Positions 37,259 to 48,259 are shown, numbered from the stretch's first letter. The stretch is DNA of 64,000 nt from Limonium bicolor (GCA_023374045.1 CM041777.1:459352251-459416250); one strand, 5' to 3'. The notes: generated from the sequence alone by a model not told the origin. Program-made: numbers and translations.

Positions 37259-37377
37259 CACTAGTGGAAAAAAGGAATAAATGACACATAATAATGCATA
37301 GTTAATAGACGAACCATAATTTAACTAGTGGGCCAGATACAATTAATCACTATTTTAATTTAAACTGTAACTTATAG
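37259..37377 (+). mobile_element. Truncated CACTA element end
   Basis: CACTAGTGGAAAAAAGG at 37259 matches the terminus of the element at 25357 for its first 14 bases. About 119 bases remain before the Tekay LTR begins at 37378. The other half of the element was not found, so it was either interrupted by the Tekay insertion and then lost, or cut earlier. Confidence 0.5.
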
Positions 37378-38894
37378 TGTAACGACCCCAAAACCGGCCT
37401 AGGAGTTAGGGCCGTTACACGCTGCGAGTCTACTACCTAACGTCGCAAGGCTCTAACGCAAGTCGAATCCTGGAATCAAATAACAGAATTTGTATAAATG
37501 CCAAATGAGTTTACAAGATCCAAACACGTTTGGAAGTCAAATACTACATAAGGCCTGAAGGCTACATAATCCCAAAGCGTCTAATACGCAAAACAAAACA
37601 AAAGTCTAAACGAGTCATACGTGTAAACAAAGCTCCAGGAGGAGATAATGAGAGAAGATACCATGAGCTCAATCTACATAAAAGTAAAGGGGGTGTGCTA
37701 CACAGCCCAGTAAGCAGAAGACTTCCTCAAGGAAGCCCACTCAAAATAGAAGCAGAAGTTTGCATAAATAGAGGAAATCGCATGACATTTGTAAATAGAC
37801 AGAAACAAAATCAAACGGGTCTGAAATCCGAGCAGAGAACCACATCAAAATCGCAGTCGACCTTCAGAATCAGATACAAAGGGGTGGGACACTAGAAAAA
37901 CGCTAACACAATAGAAGGACTCACATAGCGTCCTATGGATCCAAAGATCCCGCAATAGAAGCCGTAGAGACAGCTAACAGACCCGTCGGTCAAATAATGC
38001 CCTAAGGGAAACCCTAAGGAGCTTAATCAGAAGGAATTCTTGCGCAGCATGCTACGGGACAGCCCGACCCGACTATCCAAAGCTCAGAAGCAATGTAACT
38101 AGGACCCCAAAATCATAAGTTCATAATACATACAGATCTCAAGTGCATAAAGATGCATGTAAACAGCCTAGGAAGCTTGTACACTGACAAGGGAATCCAA
38201 CCTCGCCAAACGGAATTGAAAACGGAGCTGAAACAGAAACGTTATGCAAAAACAGAGGCGTATCCGAAACATGCGTCCGAACATGCATGTTCGGATAGAG
38301 GCCGAGAATCAGAAGTCGCGAAAAGCCAATGTCCGAACTTACGTCCAAACATCAAAGTTCGGACGTAAGTCGAGAGTCGAAACCTCGCAGAAAACATTAT
38401 GTCCAAAACAAAATGTCGTTGTGTCCGAACTTGCGTCCGACCTTGCAAGGGTCGGACACAGGTCGAAGTTCAGAACTTAAATCTGTCCTCGCACTCTGCC
38501 TGAACTTCAATGTTCGACAGATGTTCGGACGCTTCAAAACTTGGAAATCAGAGGCGCACCAGACGCACTGTCTGAACTTCATGTTCGGACAGACGTCCGG
38601 ACATCGCAAAAACAGTAGTTCGTAGAGGGAAAACAGAGGCAGAAATCAGCATCAAACCATTACCTATTTTTGTAGAAGTTCCAGAATTATAAACAGTGCC
38701 CACGGGGGTTTAGCCAATTGATCAACAACACAAAAACACAAACAAATCACACAACACTACATAATTTCCCAATCAAAACAGCCAACGAAACCAGTTCCCG
38801 AGGGTGAGCAGAACAACCCCGATTCCATCCCCCATTTACATTGAATTTGCAGAGTAGACCACGCCGATCTGAAGTAGAGAGGTGTCCCGACAAC
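37378..38894 (-). repeat. Tekay-like 3' LTR, outer part
   Basis: It begins TGTAACGACCCC on the plus strand and matches 49717-50002 and 55090-55815. It contains a run of palindromes between 38264 and 38600 built on TCCGAAC. It is interrupted after ACAAC (38890-38894) by the Athila/Tat-type element and resumes at 44886. Confidence 0.9.
38276..38600. repeat. Palindrome cluster in the Tekay-like LTR
   Basis: 38276-38295 is a perfect 20-bp palindrome (TCCGAACATGCATGTTCGGA). 38337-38350 and 38357-38370 form a 14-bp stem with one mismatch (perfect in the other LTR, 55757-55790). GTCCGACCTTGCAAGGGTCG near 38437 and TGTCTGAACTTCATGTTCGG near 38569 are further near-palindromes. Confidence 0.9.
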
Positions 38895-40403
38895 TGATGA
38901 GTGTCTAAATGAGCATGTTTTAGGGGAGTATTTCATATGTTTAATCAACACTTTTCATGCTCATTTCTCCACTCTGGCTTGTTTTCCTCTAGTTTTGTGT
39001 TTCATTGGTGTCTTACACATTTATTGTTTAAACGGGAGAAAACATAGATAGGAGTAAAGTATATGAAGAGAGGAACGCGTGGGCGCAAACGGATCCAAAA
39101 TCGGAGCTGAAACGAAGAAGATACAGCATTTCGAAGTTAGCCTACTGGAACCGTCCGACCCATAGGTCTGGGTCGGACGTGGGTCGGTCGGACTTTTAAA
39201 AGAACACGATTTTTGTCCCGAGCTACAGGAATCGTCCGACCCATAGTCTGGGTCGGACCTGGGTCGGACGGACTTTAAAAAACGTTTGTTTTCGGCCCCG
39301 AAATTGCTGGACGCGTCTGACCCGCACGGGTCCGACCAGGGTGGGTCGGAGCGGTCGAAAAATTGCCAGATCTGCGTTTTTTAAAACGGGGAATTTTGGG
39401 AAAAACTTCCCCATTCTTCATTCAGCTCGGTTCCGCCCCAAAACAGAGAAAAGAGGCGATTCCAAGGGAGAAAAGAAGAGGAGAAGAGAAGAAGAAGAAG
39501 AAAGAAGAGAAGAGAAGAGAAGAGAGAGAGAGAAAGAGAGAAAGAAGCTCACCTCCTTCCAAGCTCCATTAATGGCTACTTCTATCCTTGCTCTTTTATT
39601 TTCTTTCCTATGGGTGTGTAGAATCATTTGTAGCTAGGGATTGGGATTTTGTCCAAAATCCCTAAACTCCATTGTTGAATCTTGAACTTGTGTTTGTGCT
39701 TTATTTTAGTCTTTGAGCTTAATGAAGATGATTATTGAGTGTTTATGACTTCTAACTTGTTGCTCATGATTTGGGGATTTGTTAAGGGTTTTGCTCAATT
39801 TGTCTTCTATGTGTTAAATTGGTTGGTTGGCCTACCGATTAGTTTAGCATTATTGTGGGATTCTATCAAATGATATTCTGAGATAGAAACCTAAACCGTT
39901 GGGACTAAATCATGTTAGCCCAATTTCACTGATTTTGAGATGAGGTTCTCATTGCAACTTAGGGTAAATTTGTGCTTAATGCTATCAATTGACTAGGTAC
40001 TTGGAAAGAAACCGCCAGGTTCCAACTCCGTTGGTTTTTAGGATTAGTAGACCTTGATTAGGCTATTAGTCAATTTAGTGTTCCCGTTGTTTAGCCATGA
40101 GTTTGAGGGTTGACCATTGGTAGTAAAGGGGAGATGGGTGCAAATACCCATCCCGAGCTACACCTATCCTAGATAGTTAGTTTAGTGTTTATTGCTTTCT
40201 TTATTTCTCCAATTACAACCTAAAAACCTAAAACCCCAAGTTTACATTTATGCACTTTTGTATATATCCTGTTGCACATTTACTAAGCTTATAATTAGCT
40301 AGATAGTTACGAAGTCCCTGTGGATACGACCTTGTTGTACTACAATGATTGGGTTCACTGCCCATAGTTAGCAAGATAGTTTCAACATTATTTTGCCCCA
40401 ACA
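38895..40403 (+). repeat. 5' LTR of the Athila/Tat-type element
   Basis: TG...CA termini. Palindromes made from GTCCGACCCA lie at 39152-39179 (11-bp perfect stem, 6-nt loop) and 39233-39258, with related half-sites up to 39355. A purine-rich GAAGAG run lies at 39470-39550. The primer site follows directly. Confidence 0.93.
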
Positions 40404-40409
40404 AGTTTT

Positions 40410-40427
40410 TGGCGCCGTTGCCGGGGA
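40410..40427 (+). promoter_or_regulatory. Primer binding site (Athila/Tat type)
   Basis: TGGCGCCGTTGCCGGGGA starts six bases after the LTR end; it is the classical primer site of Athila and Tat elements. Confidence 0.93.
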
Positions 40428-40543
40428 CTTCGGTCCAACTATCTGTTTATTATCTGTTTAGTTTCTGTGCATATTTTTCATTTCCTTTATTTCCCCCTTT
40501 TGTGTATAAATTTGTGTTACTTTTTTTGAGGAACCTATCTCTG

Positions 40544-41536
40544 ATGCATGGTCTTGATGATCAAGCAGAAGATTGTTACGGCTACACCTCTGGAGCAACC
40601 TACGACCAATACATTGATTGTCAAGGGTGTGGATCCTTTCATATGTGCCCTCCTTGTGAGGATCTAATCTCAAGATCGGAGACTCTCATGGAGAACCGGT
40701 TCTTATCTGTCAATCCAAACCCCACTGAACAAGACATCAGTCGATGGATCAGGTGCCAAGAGAGTGGAGGAGACCAGAAGAGTGCTTATTGTTCTGAGAT
40801 CACGGCAAGGGTAGATTCACCCACTCTGGAGGATCTTAGTGCTAGAATGAACACCATCGACATGAACCAGCTCATTACACTAGCTCGAAGGGAGCAACAA
40901 CCAGAGAGTGAAATGGTCCATGAAGTGGAGCATCAGACTAAGGAAAAAGACCTCGACATGAACCAACTGAAGCTCTATTCCAAATTAGTAGAGATGAACG
41001 CGATGATGGAAGGTCTACTAAACCTTGCATCGCAGCAACCGGAGAGCGAAATGGTTCATAAAGTGGATCACCTTACTGAGGACTTGAGTTGCTCTCTATC
41101 ACCTCCCCCGTTCGAACCTGAGAAAACGTCATTCAACCATCTGCCTGAGTTCGAAGACAAGCCATCAGAGGACCGCTTCCACCTTGACTTCATGGAGTCT
41201 CCTCCCTCTGAAGTCAACTACCGTTATTTCCCCTCCTTCTCTGTGCTCCACCCAGAAGATGAGGATGGACACATCCTCAACCTTGAGGAGGAGGAGATGC
41301 CGCCTCCCTCCAAGCCATCAGAGGAGAGTGCTATAATCAACTTCAAGGAGCCACCTCCCTCTGAAGTTGATTTTCATCAAGGCTCTTCCCATGAGCCTCA
41401 CCAAGAAGTTGAGGACATTTACATCCTCGAATTTGAGGAGGAGGAGGAGCCATCAAACTTTGATCTTCACTTGAAGGATCAAGGCCCCCACCCGTGCACT
41501 AATGAAGTTGGTGGAAGCTCAACGTACACCCGCTAA
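40544..41536 (+). CDS. Gag-like acidic ORF of the Athila/Tat-type element
   Basis: The open frame extends upstream into the LTR, but the first Met after the primer site is at 40544, giving 330 residues. Near the N-terminus a Cys cluster (CQGCGSFHMCPPC, residues about 26-38) could bind a metal. Residues about 100-185 contain two diverged copies of a helical segment (DMNQL...QQPESEMVHEV). The C-terminal half is acidic with repeats such as LEFEEEEE, LNLEEEEM and PPPSEV. No capsid, protease or RT motif is seen. It occupies the gag position, but homology to Athila gag is not evident by eye; a regulatory or chimeric product is possible. It has no internal stop. Confidence 0.55.
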   Translation: MHGLDDQAEDCYGYTSGATYDQYIDCQGCGSFHMCPPCEDLISRSETLMENRFLSVNPNPTEQDISRWIRCQESGGDQKSAYCSEITARVDSPTLEDLSARMNTIDMNQLITLARREQQPESEMVHEVEHQTKEKDLDMNQLKLYSKLVEMNAMMEGLLNLASQQPESEMVHKVDHLTEDLSCSLSPPPFEPEKTSFNHLPEFEDKPSEDRFHLDFMESPPSEVNYRYFPSFSVLHPEDEDGHILNLEEEEMPPPSKPSEESAIINFKEPPPSEVDFHQGSSHEPHQEVEDIYILEFEEEEEPSNFDLHLKDQGPHPCTNEVGGSSTYTR

Positions 41537-41538
41537 GT

Positions 41539-41826
41539 GTGGAGGCCACCTTCCCATTTGATCCGGGACCAAAGATTGAAGACAAAGTCCGCCCCGGAGT
41601 TCACCCTGCACCGCTCACTGAAGATAAGGATGTTTACATCCTTGAATTTGAAGAGGAGGCTCCACCACAGTTTGATCCTCGTACCAAGGATCACCCACCT
41701 CAACACTTCCACCTGATGAACGATCGGTGGAGTTTACACTTTCACATCCTAAGTGTTGAGGCCACATTTCCTTTTGATCCGGGTCGTTCTTCATTGTTAG
41801 ATGATGCCCGCCCAACCCACCCTTGA
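41539..41826 (+). pseudogene. Continuation of the acidic repeat protein in another frame
   Basis: A 95-codon frame without an ATG start repeats the theme of the upstream ORF (FPFDPGPK twice, ILEFEEE). It starts three bases after the upstream stop and in a different frame, so it is probably the decayed C-terminus of a longer ancestral protein. Confidence 0.45.
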
Positions 41827-43392
41827 AGCCGACTTCAACGTTCATATTCGATCCCGGATGACTTCACGGTGGTATGGTCTAGCCAAAGACCTTAAAGAAG
41901 GGCCGCTTACCGGGAGGCAACCCGGATTTCATTTCGTGTCCTGTCTTTTAAATTCTGTTAGTTTCGATTTTGCATTGTTTTCAATAATGGGCTATTTTGG
42001 CATTATTTGGACTTGCCCTTTTACACCCAATTGGTGGCGTCTGTGTTGTGAATATTTTGGAAACAGGTAAGCCCCTCTGAAAAAGGGATGGAATTAGAAA
42101 CAATTACAAAGGAACCTCTGGCGAAATTTTCCAAGAGGACCTTCATCTCCAACGATTGAAGGTAGCACCTCAACGACCCCTCCCAGTTGCAATTGTGCGG
42201 GCACCTATCTTCCTTCCGCATCTTATCGGGGAGTAGTCGTTACACCCTTCCTTTAATATTTGCCCACAACGACTCCACTATTTTAATTTCAAGTTTTTGT
42301 TTCGTTCTCCTTTGGTTTTGTTTTTGCTAACCCTTAACTCCAGTTGTAGTTTGGTTTCTTCTAGTGTTTTATGCGGGTGCAATTTCAATTCCACACCGCA
42401 ACCAAGCTACGCTACTTGAGACTGAAGCTCAAGTGTGGGGGAGTTCTACAAACTGATAGCAATGGCAATCTCAGGGGAGTACTAGTTCCTTTTAGTTTTC
42501 ATTCACTCTTCTCTAATTTTGAATCTGCAAATCTGGGGATAGCTTCTGTGCTATACTGTTTGTTTGTGTCCCGTGTGCTTTTCCTTTTGTCTGTTTCCCG
42601 CAAAGGTCTTCTGGAACCTTCCCCGGTTTTGATTGGTGAACAATGGGGACATTGTTCAATTTAAGTGTGGGGGAGTGACCTTTTCGAATTGTGTGCTTAA
42701 ATGCTTAATACTTCATGCTTATCTTGCGATTGTCCAAAATAAAAAACTTGGACCCTTGTGTTGTGAGTGTTCTCATTAAGAACAAATACTATTATGAGTT
42801 GTGGGATAAATGCTTAAATTTTTCTTGATTGCTTTTGAGGAGCATTTTACATGCGGTGTGGCCAAGTGATCTTATATGGTTGGATTTTTATTGCTTTGGG
42901 GTTCTTCTGTCTTCTTTCTTAGGGATTGCTAAGGGGTGCTTCTTCGTGAAAATCCTTTAAGGGACTTGTGAGACGCCATTGGTAACCAAAATGAGAGTTG
43001 AGTGTTCTTAAATGCAAAGACTTGATGCCAAAAATGTTATCCTCTCATCTCTCATGCAAAAGTGAAACAAATGCATAAATCTATTTTTCCTTTTGTTTTC
43101 TTCTCAATGCCTTCTTGAGAGAAGTTGGCCATGGTAAAAGCTCTCCAAGTTACCTAATCTTTAGAACTTTGAAGCACTCCGGATCATACCCCGAAACTCT
43201 AGTTTTTGTTTTTCCCCTAAGTACACCCATGCCACCACTAAGAGATGGTTCACACTCCTCAAAGGTTTTAATCACTTTTGCTTCTTCTCTTATCCTACAA
43301 TTCATGGTAGTATTTGTTAGTATTGAGCATTCCTTACTTGCTTGGGGGCTTGGTTTTGCTTGAGGACAAGCAAAAAGGTAAGTGTGGGGGTG
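41827..43392 (+). other. Non-coding 3' interior of the Athila/Tat-type element
   Basis: No pol domain. Three polypurine-like tracts occur: AAGTGTGGGGGAG near 42431 and 42663, and AGTGTGGGGGTG at 43381-43392 immediately before the 3' LTR; the last is the probable priming site. Confidence 0.7.
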
Positions 43393-44880
43393 TGATGAGT
43401 GTCTAAATGAGCATGTTTTACGGGAGTATTTCATATGTTTAATCAACACTTTTCATGCTCATTTCTCCACTCTGGCTTGTTTTCCTCTAGTTTTGTGTTT
43501 CATTGGTGTCTTACACATTTATTGTTTAAACAGGAGGAATAACATAGATAGGAGTAAAGTAGATGAAGAGAGGAACGCGTGGGCGCAAACGGATCCAAAA
43601 TCGGAGCTGAAACGAAGAAGATACAGCATTTCGAAGTTAGCCTACTGGAACCGTCCGACCCATAGGTCTGGGTCGGACGTGGGTCGGTCGGACTTTTAAA
43701 AGAACGCGATTTTGTCCCCGAGCTACTGGAATCGTCCGACCCATAGTCTGGGTCGGACCCTGGGTCGGACGTACTTTAAAAAACGCGTTTTCGGCCCGGA
43801 ATTGCTCCTGGACGCGTCCGACCCACGGGTCCGACCAGGGTGGGTCGGACGGGTCGAAAATTTGCCCAGATCTGCGTTTTAAAACGGGGAATTTTGGGAA
43901 AACTTCCCCATTCTTCATTCAGCTCGGTTCCGCCCAAAAACAGAGAAAAGAGGCGATTCCAAGGGAGAAAAGAAGAGGAGAAGAGAAGAAGAGAAGAGAA
44001 GAGAAGGGAGAAGAGAGAAGAGAAGCTCACCTCCTTCCAAGCTCCATTAATGGCTACTTCTATCCTTGCTCTTTTATTTTCTCTCCTATGGACTGTGTAG
44101 AATCATTTGTACCTAGAGATTGGGGATTTTGTCCCAAAATCCCTAAACTCCATTGTTGAATCTTGAACTTGTGTTTGTGCTTTATTTTAGTTTTGGCTTA
44201 ATGAAGATGATTATTGAGTGTTTATGACTTCTAACTTGTTGCTCATGATTTGGGGATTTGTTAAGGGTTTTGCTCAATTTGTCTTCTATGTGTTAAATTG
44301 GTTGGTTTGGCCTACCGATTAGTTTAGCATTATTGTGGGATTCTATCAAAATGATATTCTGAGATAGAAACCTAAACCGTTGGGACTAAATCAATGTTAG
44401 CCAATTTTCACTGATTTTGAGATGAGGTTCTCATTGCAACTTAGGGTAAATTTGTGCTTAATGCTATCAATTGACTAGGTACTTGGAAGAACCGCCAGGT
44501 TCCAACTCCGTTGGTTAGGATTAGTAGACCTTGATTAGGCTATTAGTCAATTTAGCGTTCCCGTTGTTTAGCCATGAGTTTGAGGGTTGACCATTGGTAG
44601 TAAAGGGGAGATGGGTGCAAATACCCATCCCGAGCTACACCTATCCTAGATAGTTAGTTTAGTGTTTATTGCTTTTCTTTATTTCTCCAATTACAACCTA
44701 AAAACCCCAAAACCCCAAGTTTACATTTATGCACTTTTGTATATATCCTCTTGCACATTACTAAGCTTATAATTAGCTAGATAGTTACGAAGTCCCTGTG
44801 GATACGACCTGTTGTACTACAATGATTGGGTTCACTGCCCATAGTTAGCAAGATAGTTTCAACATTATTTTGCCCCAACA
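43393..44880 (+). repeat. 3' LTR of the Athila/Tat-type element
   Basis: 1,488 bp from TGATGAGTG to CCCCAACA, nearly identical to the 5' LTR. It keeps the GTCCGACCCA palindromes (from about 43651) and the GAAGAG run (43970-44025). Confidence 0.93.
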
Positions 44881-44885
44881 ACAAC

Positions 44886-45356
44886 ACAGCAGTCCCGAAC
44901 AGCAAAACAACCGCTGAATTCAGTAACATTTAGGGATCCAAAATCAGAAACATTTATCCCAAAACCGAGAATAAATACTTGCGAATTCACAACCAGAACA
45001 ACCTGATTTGTAGAGGAGAATAATCTGAACCACAACAGAGAAGGAAACGAGCAAAACGTCATCGCACTCTACACCAGAATCAAGCAACAATACACACAAG
45101 AGAGGGAAGGGGAGGAGCGCTCAAGAAAACTGTCGATGGGGAACGTCGCAATGAGAAACTGAATTGGAAAAGAGAAATAAGGAATTCCTTTCCTTATTAA
45201 ATCACTTACCAAATTAATAGAGACGAATAGACAACCTCGCCCCTCGTCTTTTAAGCAAAGAACTCCGGTGTCCCAAGAGCTAAATGATACAAGACATAAA
45301 ATCAAAACAAAGTTGAAAAAATTAGAAAATCTTGAAATGAAAACTGAGTTATTACA
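44886..45356 (-). repeat. Tekay-like 3' LTR, inner part
   Basis: The interrupted LTR resumes after the ACAAC duplication and ends ...GAGTTATTACA at 45356 (minus strand TGTAATAACTC), next to the polypurine tract. Confidence 0.88.
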
Positions 45357-45370
45357 TCACTCCCCCCTTA
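45357..45370 (-). promoter_or_regulatory. Polypurine tract of the Tekay-like element
   Basis: Minus strand AAGGGGGGAGTGA directly precedes the 3' LTR. Confidence 0.85.
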
Positions 45371-45405
45371 AAAGGAATTTCGTCCTCGAAATTTGACATA
45401 CCTCA

Positions 45406-45904
45406 CTACTCGAAGGGGGAAGGGAACTTGGCATGCAATTCCTCCTCGAGTTCCCATGTCGCCTCACGCTCGGATTGGTCAGACCACTGAACCTTAACCA
45501 TAGGCAATGTCTTGCTACGCAGCCGACGAACATCATGAGCTAGAATACGAACTGGAGCTGACTCATAAGTGAAATCATCCGAGTCGAAGCTGACCATAAT
45601 CAATCACATGGCTGGGATCGTGAAGATACTTCCTGAGCATCGACACATGGAATACATCATGAACTCCTGCTAGAGCTGGTGGCAACGCCAACCTATAAGC
45701 CACTGGTCCAATCCTCTCTAGCACCTCGAAAGGACCCACGAAGCGGGGACTCAGCTTGCCTCGCTTCCCAAACCGGACAACACCACGAACTGGGGATATC
45801 TTCAGATACACATGGTCCCCAATCTGAAACTCAAACGGACGACGTCTCTGATCTGCATAACTCTTCTGTCGGCTCTGGGCAACCAACAAACGCTCCCTGA
45901 TCAA
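45406..45904 (-). pseudogene. Integrase C-terminus (GPF/Y) and chromodomain-like end
   Basis: Two overlapping minus frames. The upstream one (45904-45575) has GDHVYLKISPVRGVVRFGKR, LSPRFVGPFEVLERIG and HDVFHVSMLRKY, the GPF/Y module that ends chromovirus integrases. The downstream one (45603-45406) has LPMVKVQWSDQSEREATWEL, a chromodomain-type segment that directs integration to heterochromatin in related elements. A frameshift near 45590 separates them. Confidence 0.85.
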
Positions 45905-46699
45905 CTTGACCTTATCTGCAACTCCTGCACCAACTCAGGACCCATAATCACTCTCTCCTTCAGATCATCCCAACAAATAGGAAATCTACAGCGCCTACCA
46001 TACAATGCCTCGAATGGTGCCATACCAATACTCAATTGAAAACTATTATTGTAGGCGAATTCAATCAGAGTGACATGCTGATCTCAACTCCCTCCAAAAT
46101 CTAGCACACAGTCTCTCAACATATCCTTAAAATATGGTTCGTCCTCACCGTCTGCCCGTCGGTCTGAGGATGATACGCCAAACTGAATGCCAAACTCATC
46201 CCGAGAGCCTTATGCAGGCTACGCTAGAAGCGAGATACAAATCTCGGATCCCTGTCCGAAACGATCATCGCCGGCACACCGTGCATCCTCACTAACTCAT
46301 CTATATAAAGTCGAGCCAGACGCTCAAGGCTGAGGGTCTTCCTCACAGGCAAGAATTGAGCTGACTTCGTCAACCGATCCACAATCACCCATAGAGCATC
46401 ATAACCAAAAGATGTCCTAGGGAGCCCCACAATAAAATCCATCCCTACGCTCTCCCACTTCCACTCAGGAATGGGAAGGGGCTGCAGAAGACCCGCAGGC
46501 CGCTGATGCTCAGCCTTCACCTGCTGACAGGTCTGGCAACGAGCTACAAAATCAGAAATCTCTCTCTTCATATTCGCCCACCAGAAGGACTCTATGAGGT
46601 CCTGGTACATCTTCACCCCTCCGGGTGCACAGAATAAGGAGCTCCATGAGCCTCCTGCATAATCTCACGCCTCAGCTCACCACCACTGGGCACACAGAC
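45905..46699 (-). pseudogene. Integrase (zinc finger and DDE core), catalytic Glu lost
   Basis: The HHCC finger spans the start (HGAPYSVHPG in one frame, then ARCQTCQQVKAEH in 46616-46224). The core has VGMDFIVGLPR with the first Asp and IVSDRDPRFVSRF with the second. Downstream, HPQTDGQ is followed by TVRT where the family has SERT, so the catalytic Glu is Val (codon at plus 46146-46148). Several frame changes follow between 46140 and 45905. Confidence 0.88.
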
Positions 46700-47458
46700 T
46701 CAGCCTCTATAGCGTAGGCAGCCGTCGCTAGACACAGAGAAGTCAGACTCCTGGTCATCTGATAATCGCTCTCGAATCCTACACAACTCCGCATCAGCTA
46801 ACTGACCATCTCTAATCTGATCTATCAAAGTGGGCTGCACCTGAAGAGAAGCAATCATCCCAGCTCTGTCGGACCGGACAACCCAAACTCCCATGCGCTG
46901 AAGCTCAAGTGCAGACCTATGAATCCCTGACATAGAACAAGCAAGCCCAGGGGCACCCCTACGACTCAGCGCATCCGCCACCACATTCGTTTACCTGGAT
47001 GGTAGAGGATCTCCAGGTCATAGTCATGCAGAAGCTCCAACCAGCGCTGCTGTCTCAAATTCAATTCCTTCTGTGTGAACAGGTATTTGAGACTCTTGTG
47101 GTCCGTGTAGAACTTACACGTCACCCCGTACAAGTAATGCCGCCAGATCTTCAAGGCAAAGGCCACAGCAGCCAACTCCAGATCATGTGTAGGGTAATTC
47201 TTCTCGTACGGCTTCAGCTGACGTGAACCATAGCCACCACTTTACCCTGCTGCATCAGAACCACCCTAACCCTCTGTGGGAAGCATCACAGAACACCTCG
47301 AAGCCATCTGTCCCAGAAGGCAACGCTAAAATCAGAGCCGAAGTCAACCTCTTCTTCAACTCCTGGAAGCTCTCCTCACACGCCTCGCTCCACTCAAACT
47401 TGACATCCTTCCTAAGAAGACGAGTCAAGGGGACACAATCTTGGAGAAACCTCCACAA
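46700..47458 (-). pseudogene. RNase H and connection domain
   Basis: Frames 47458-47255, 47175-46966 and 46984-46700 carry RLLRKDVKFEWSEACEESFQ, VFCDASHRGLG (first catalytic Asp), [15 protein letters not shown] (Glu region replaced by Ala-Val), [20 protein letters not shown] and MVADALSRR. Order and spacing fit chromovirus RNase H. Two frameshifts. Confidence 0.88.
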
Positions 47459-47463
47459 ACTTC

Positions 47464-48259
47464 CTATAATACCCAGCCAACCCTAGGAAACTGCGCACCT
47501 CGAGACACACTAGTGGGCTTCGCCCACTCCATGATCGCCCTGATCTTCTTTGAGTCCACTGAAATACCATACTTCGAAACTATGTGGCCAAGGAATACAA
47601 CCCTATCCAGCCAGAACTCACATTTCTTCAATTTGGCATACAACTCCTTCTCCTTCAACGTCTGCAGAACCATCCTCAGATGCTCCTCATGCTCCTCAGC
47701 ACTCTTGGAATACACCAATATCATCAATAAACACAACTACGAAAGAGTCGAGAAAAGGATTGAAAACTCTGTTCATCATGTCCATGAAGAACGAAGGGGC
47801 ATTGGTCAAACCAAAAGGCATGACCAAGAACTCATAATGTCCATATCGGGTCCTGAAAGCAGACTTAGGCACATCTTCGGCCTTGATCTTCAGCTGATGG
47901 TAACCAGAACGCAAGTCGATCTTCGAGAACACTGTCGCTCCTTCTAACTGGTCAAAGAGATCATCAATGCGGGGAAGAGGGTACCGATTCTTGATGGTAA
48001 CCGTATTCAACTCCCTGTAGTCAATACACAACCGGAAAGAGCCATCCTTCTTCTTCACAAATAGGACTGGTGCTCCCCACGGAGACACGCTAGGGCGAAT
48101 GAAGCCCTTGTCAAAAAGGTCCTGCAGCTGCACCTTCAACTCCTTCGACTCAGCCGGACTCATACGACAGGGGGCCTTCGAGATAGGCTGAGTCCCTGGC
48201 GCTAACTCAGTAGGAAACTCCACCTCACGATCAGGTGGCAGCCGTGGCACGACATACAC
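47464..48259 (-). pseudogene. Reverse transcriptase with a frameshift in the active site
   Basis: The first frame (48259-47696) runs from the protease-RT linker ([20 protein letters not shown]) through [36 protein letters not shown] and [17 protein letters not shown] to FIDDI, the catalytic pair. One base is missing just after FIDD (about plus 47714-47722), so the rest ([37 protein letters not shown]) is in the next frame at 47736-47464. Otherwise well preserved. Confidence 0.92.

Larger units (their letters stand above)
38890..44885 (+). mobile_element. Non-autonomous Athila/Tat-type LTR element (LARD-like), TSD ACAAC
   Basis: The element is 38895-44880 (5,986 bp), flanked by ACAAC at 38890-38894 and 44881-44885. 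Both LTRs run from TGATGAGTG to CCCCAACA (1,509 and 1,488 bp) and are nearly identical apart from small indels, so insertion was recent. The primer site is of the TGGCGCCGTTGCCGGGGA type typical of Athila/Tat. The ~3 kb interior has one good ORF and no pol domains, so replication would depend on another element. Confidence 0.93.

Noticed and set aside
41539..41826. Independent gene starting with GTG
   Set aside because: No ATG, and it repeats the motifs of the ORF just upstream; taken as its frameshifted tail.
47441..47947. 168-codon plus-strand frame
   Set aside because: Antisense to the well-supported RT and RNase H of the Tekay-like element.
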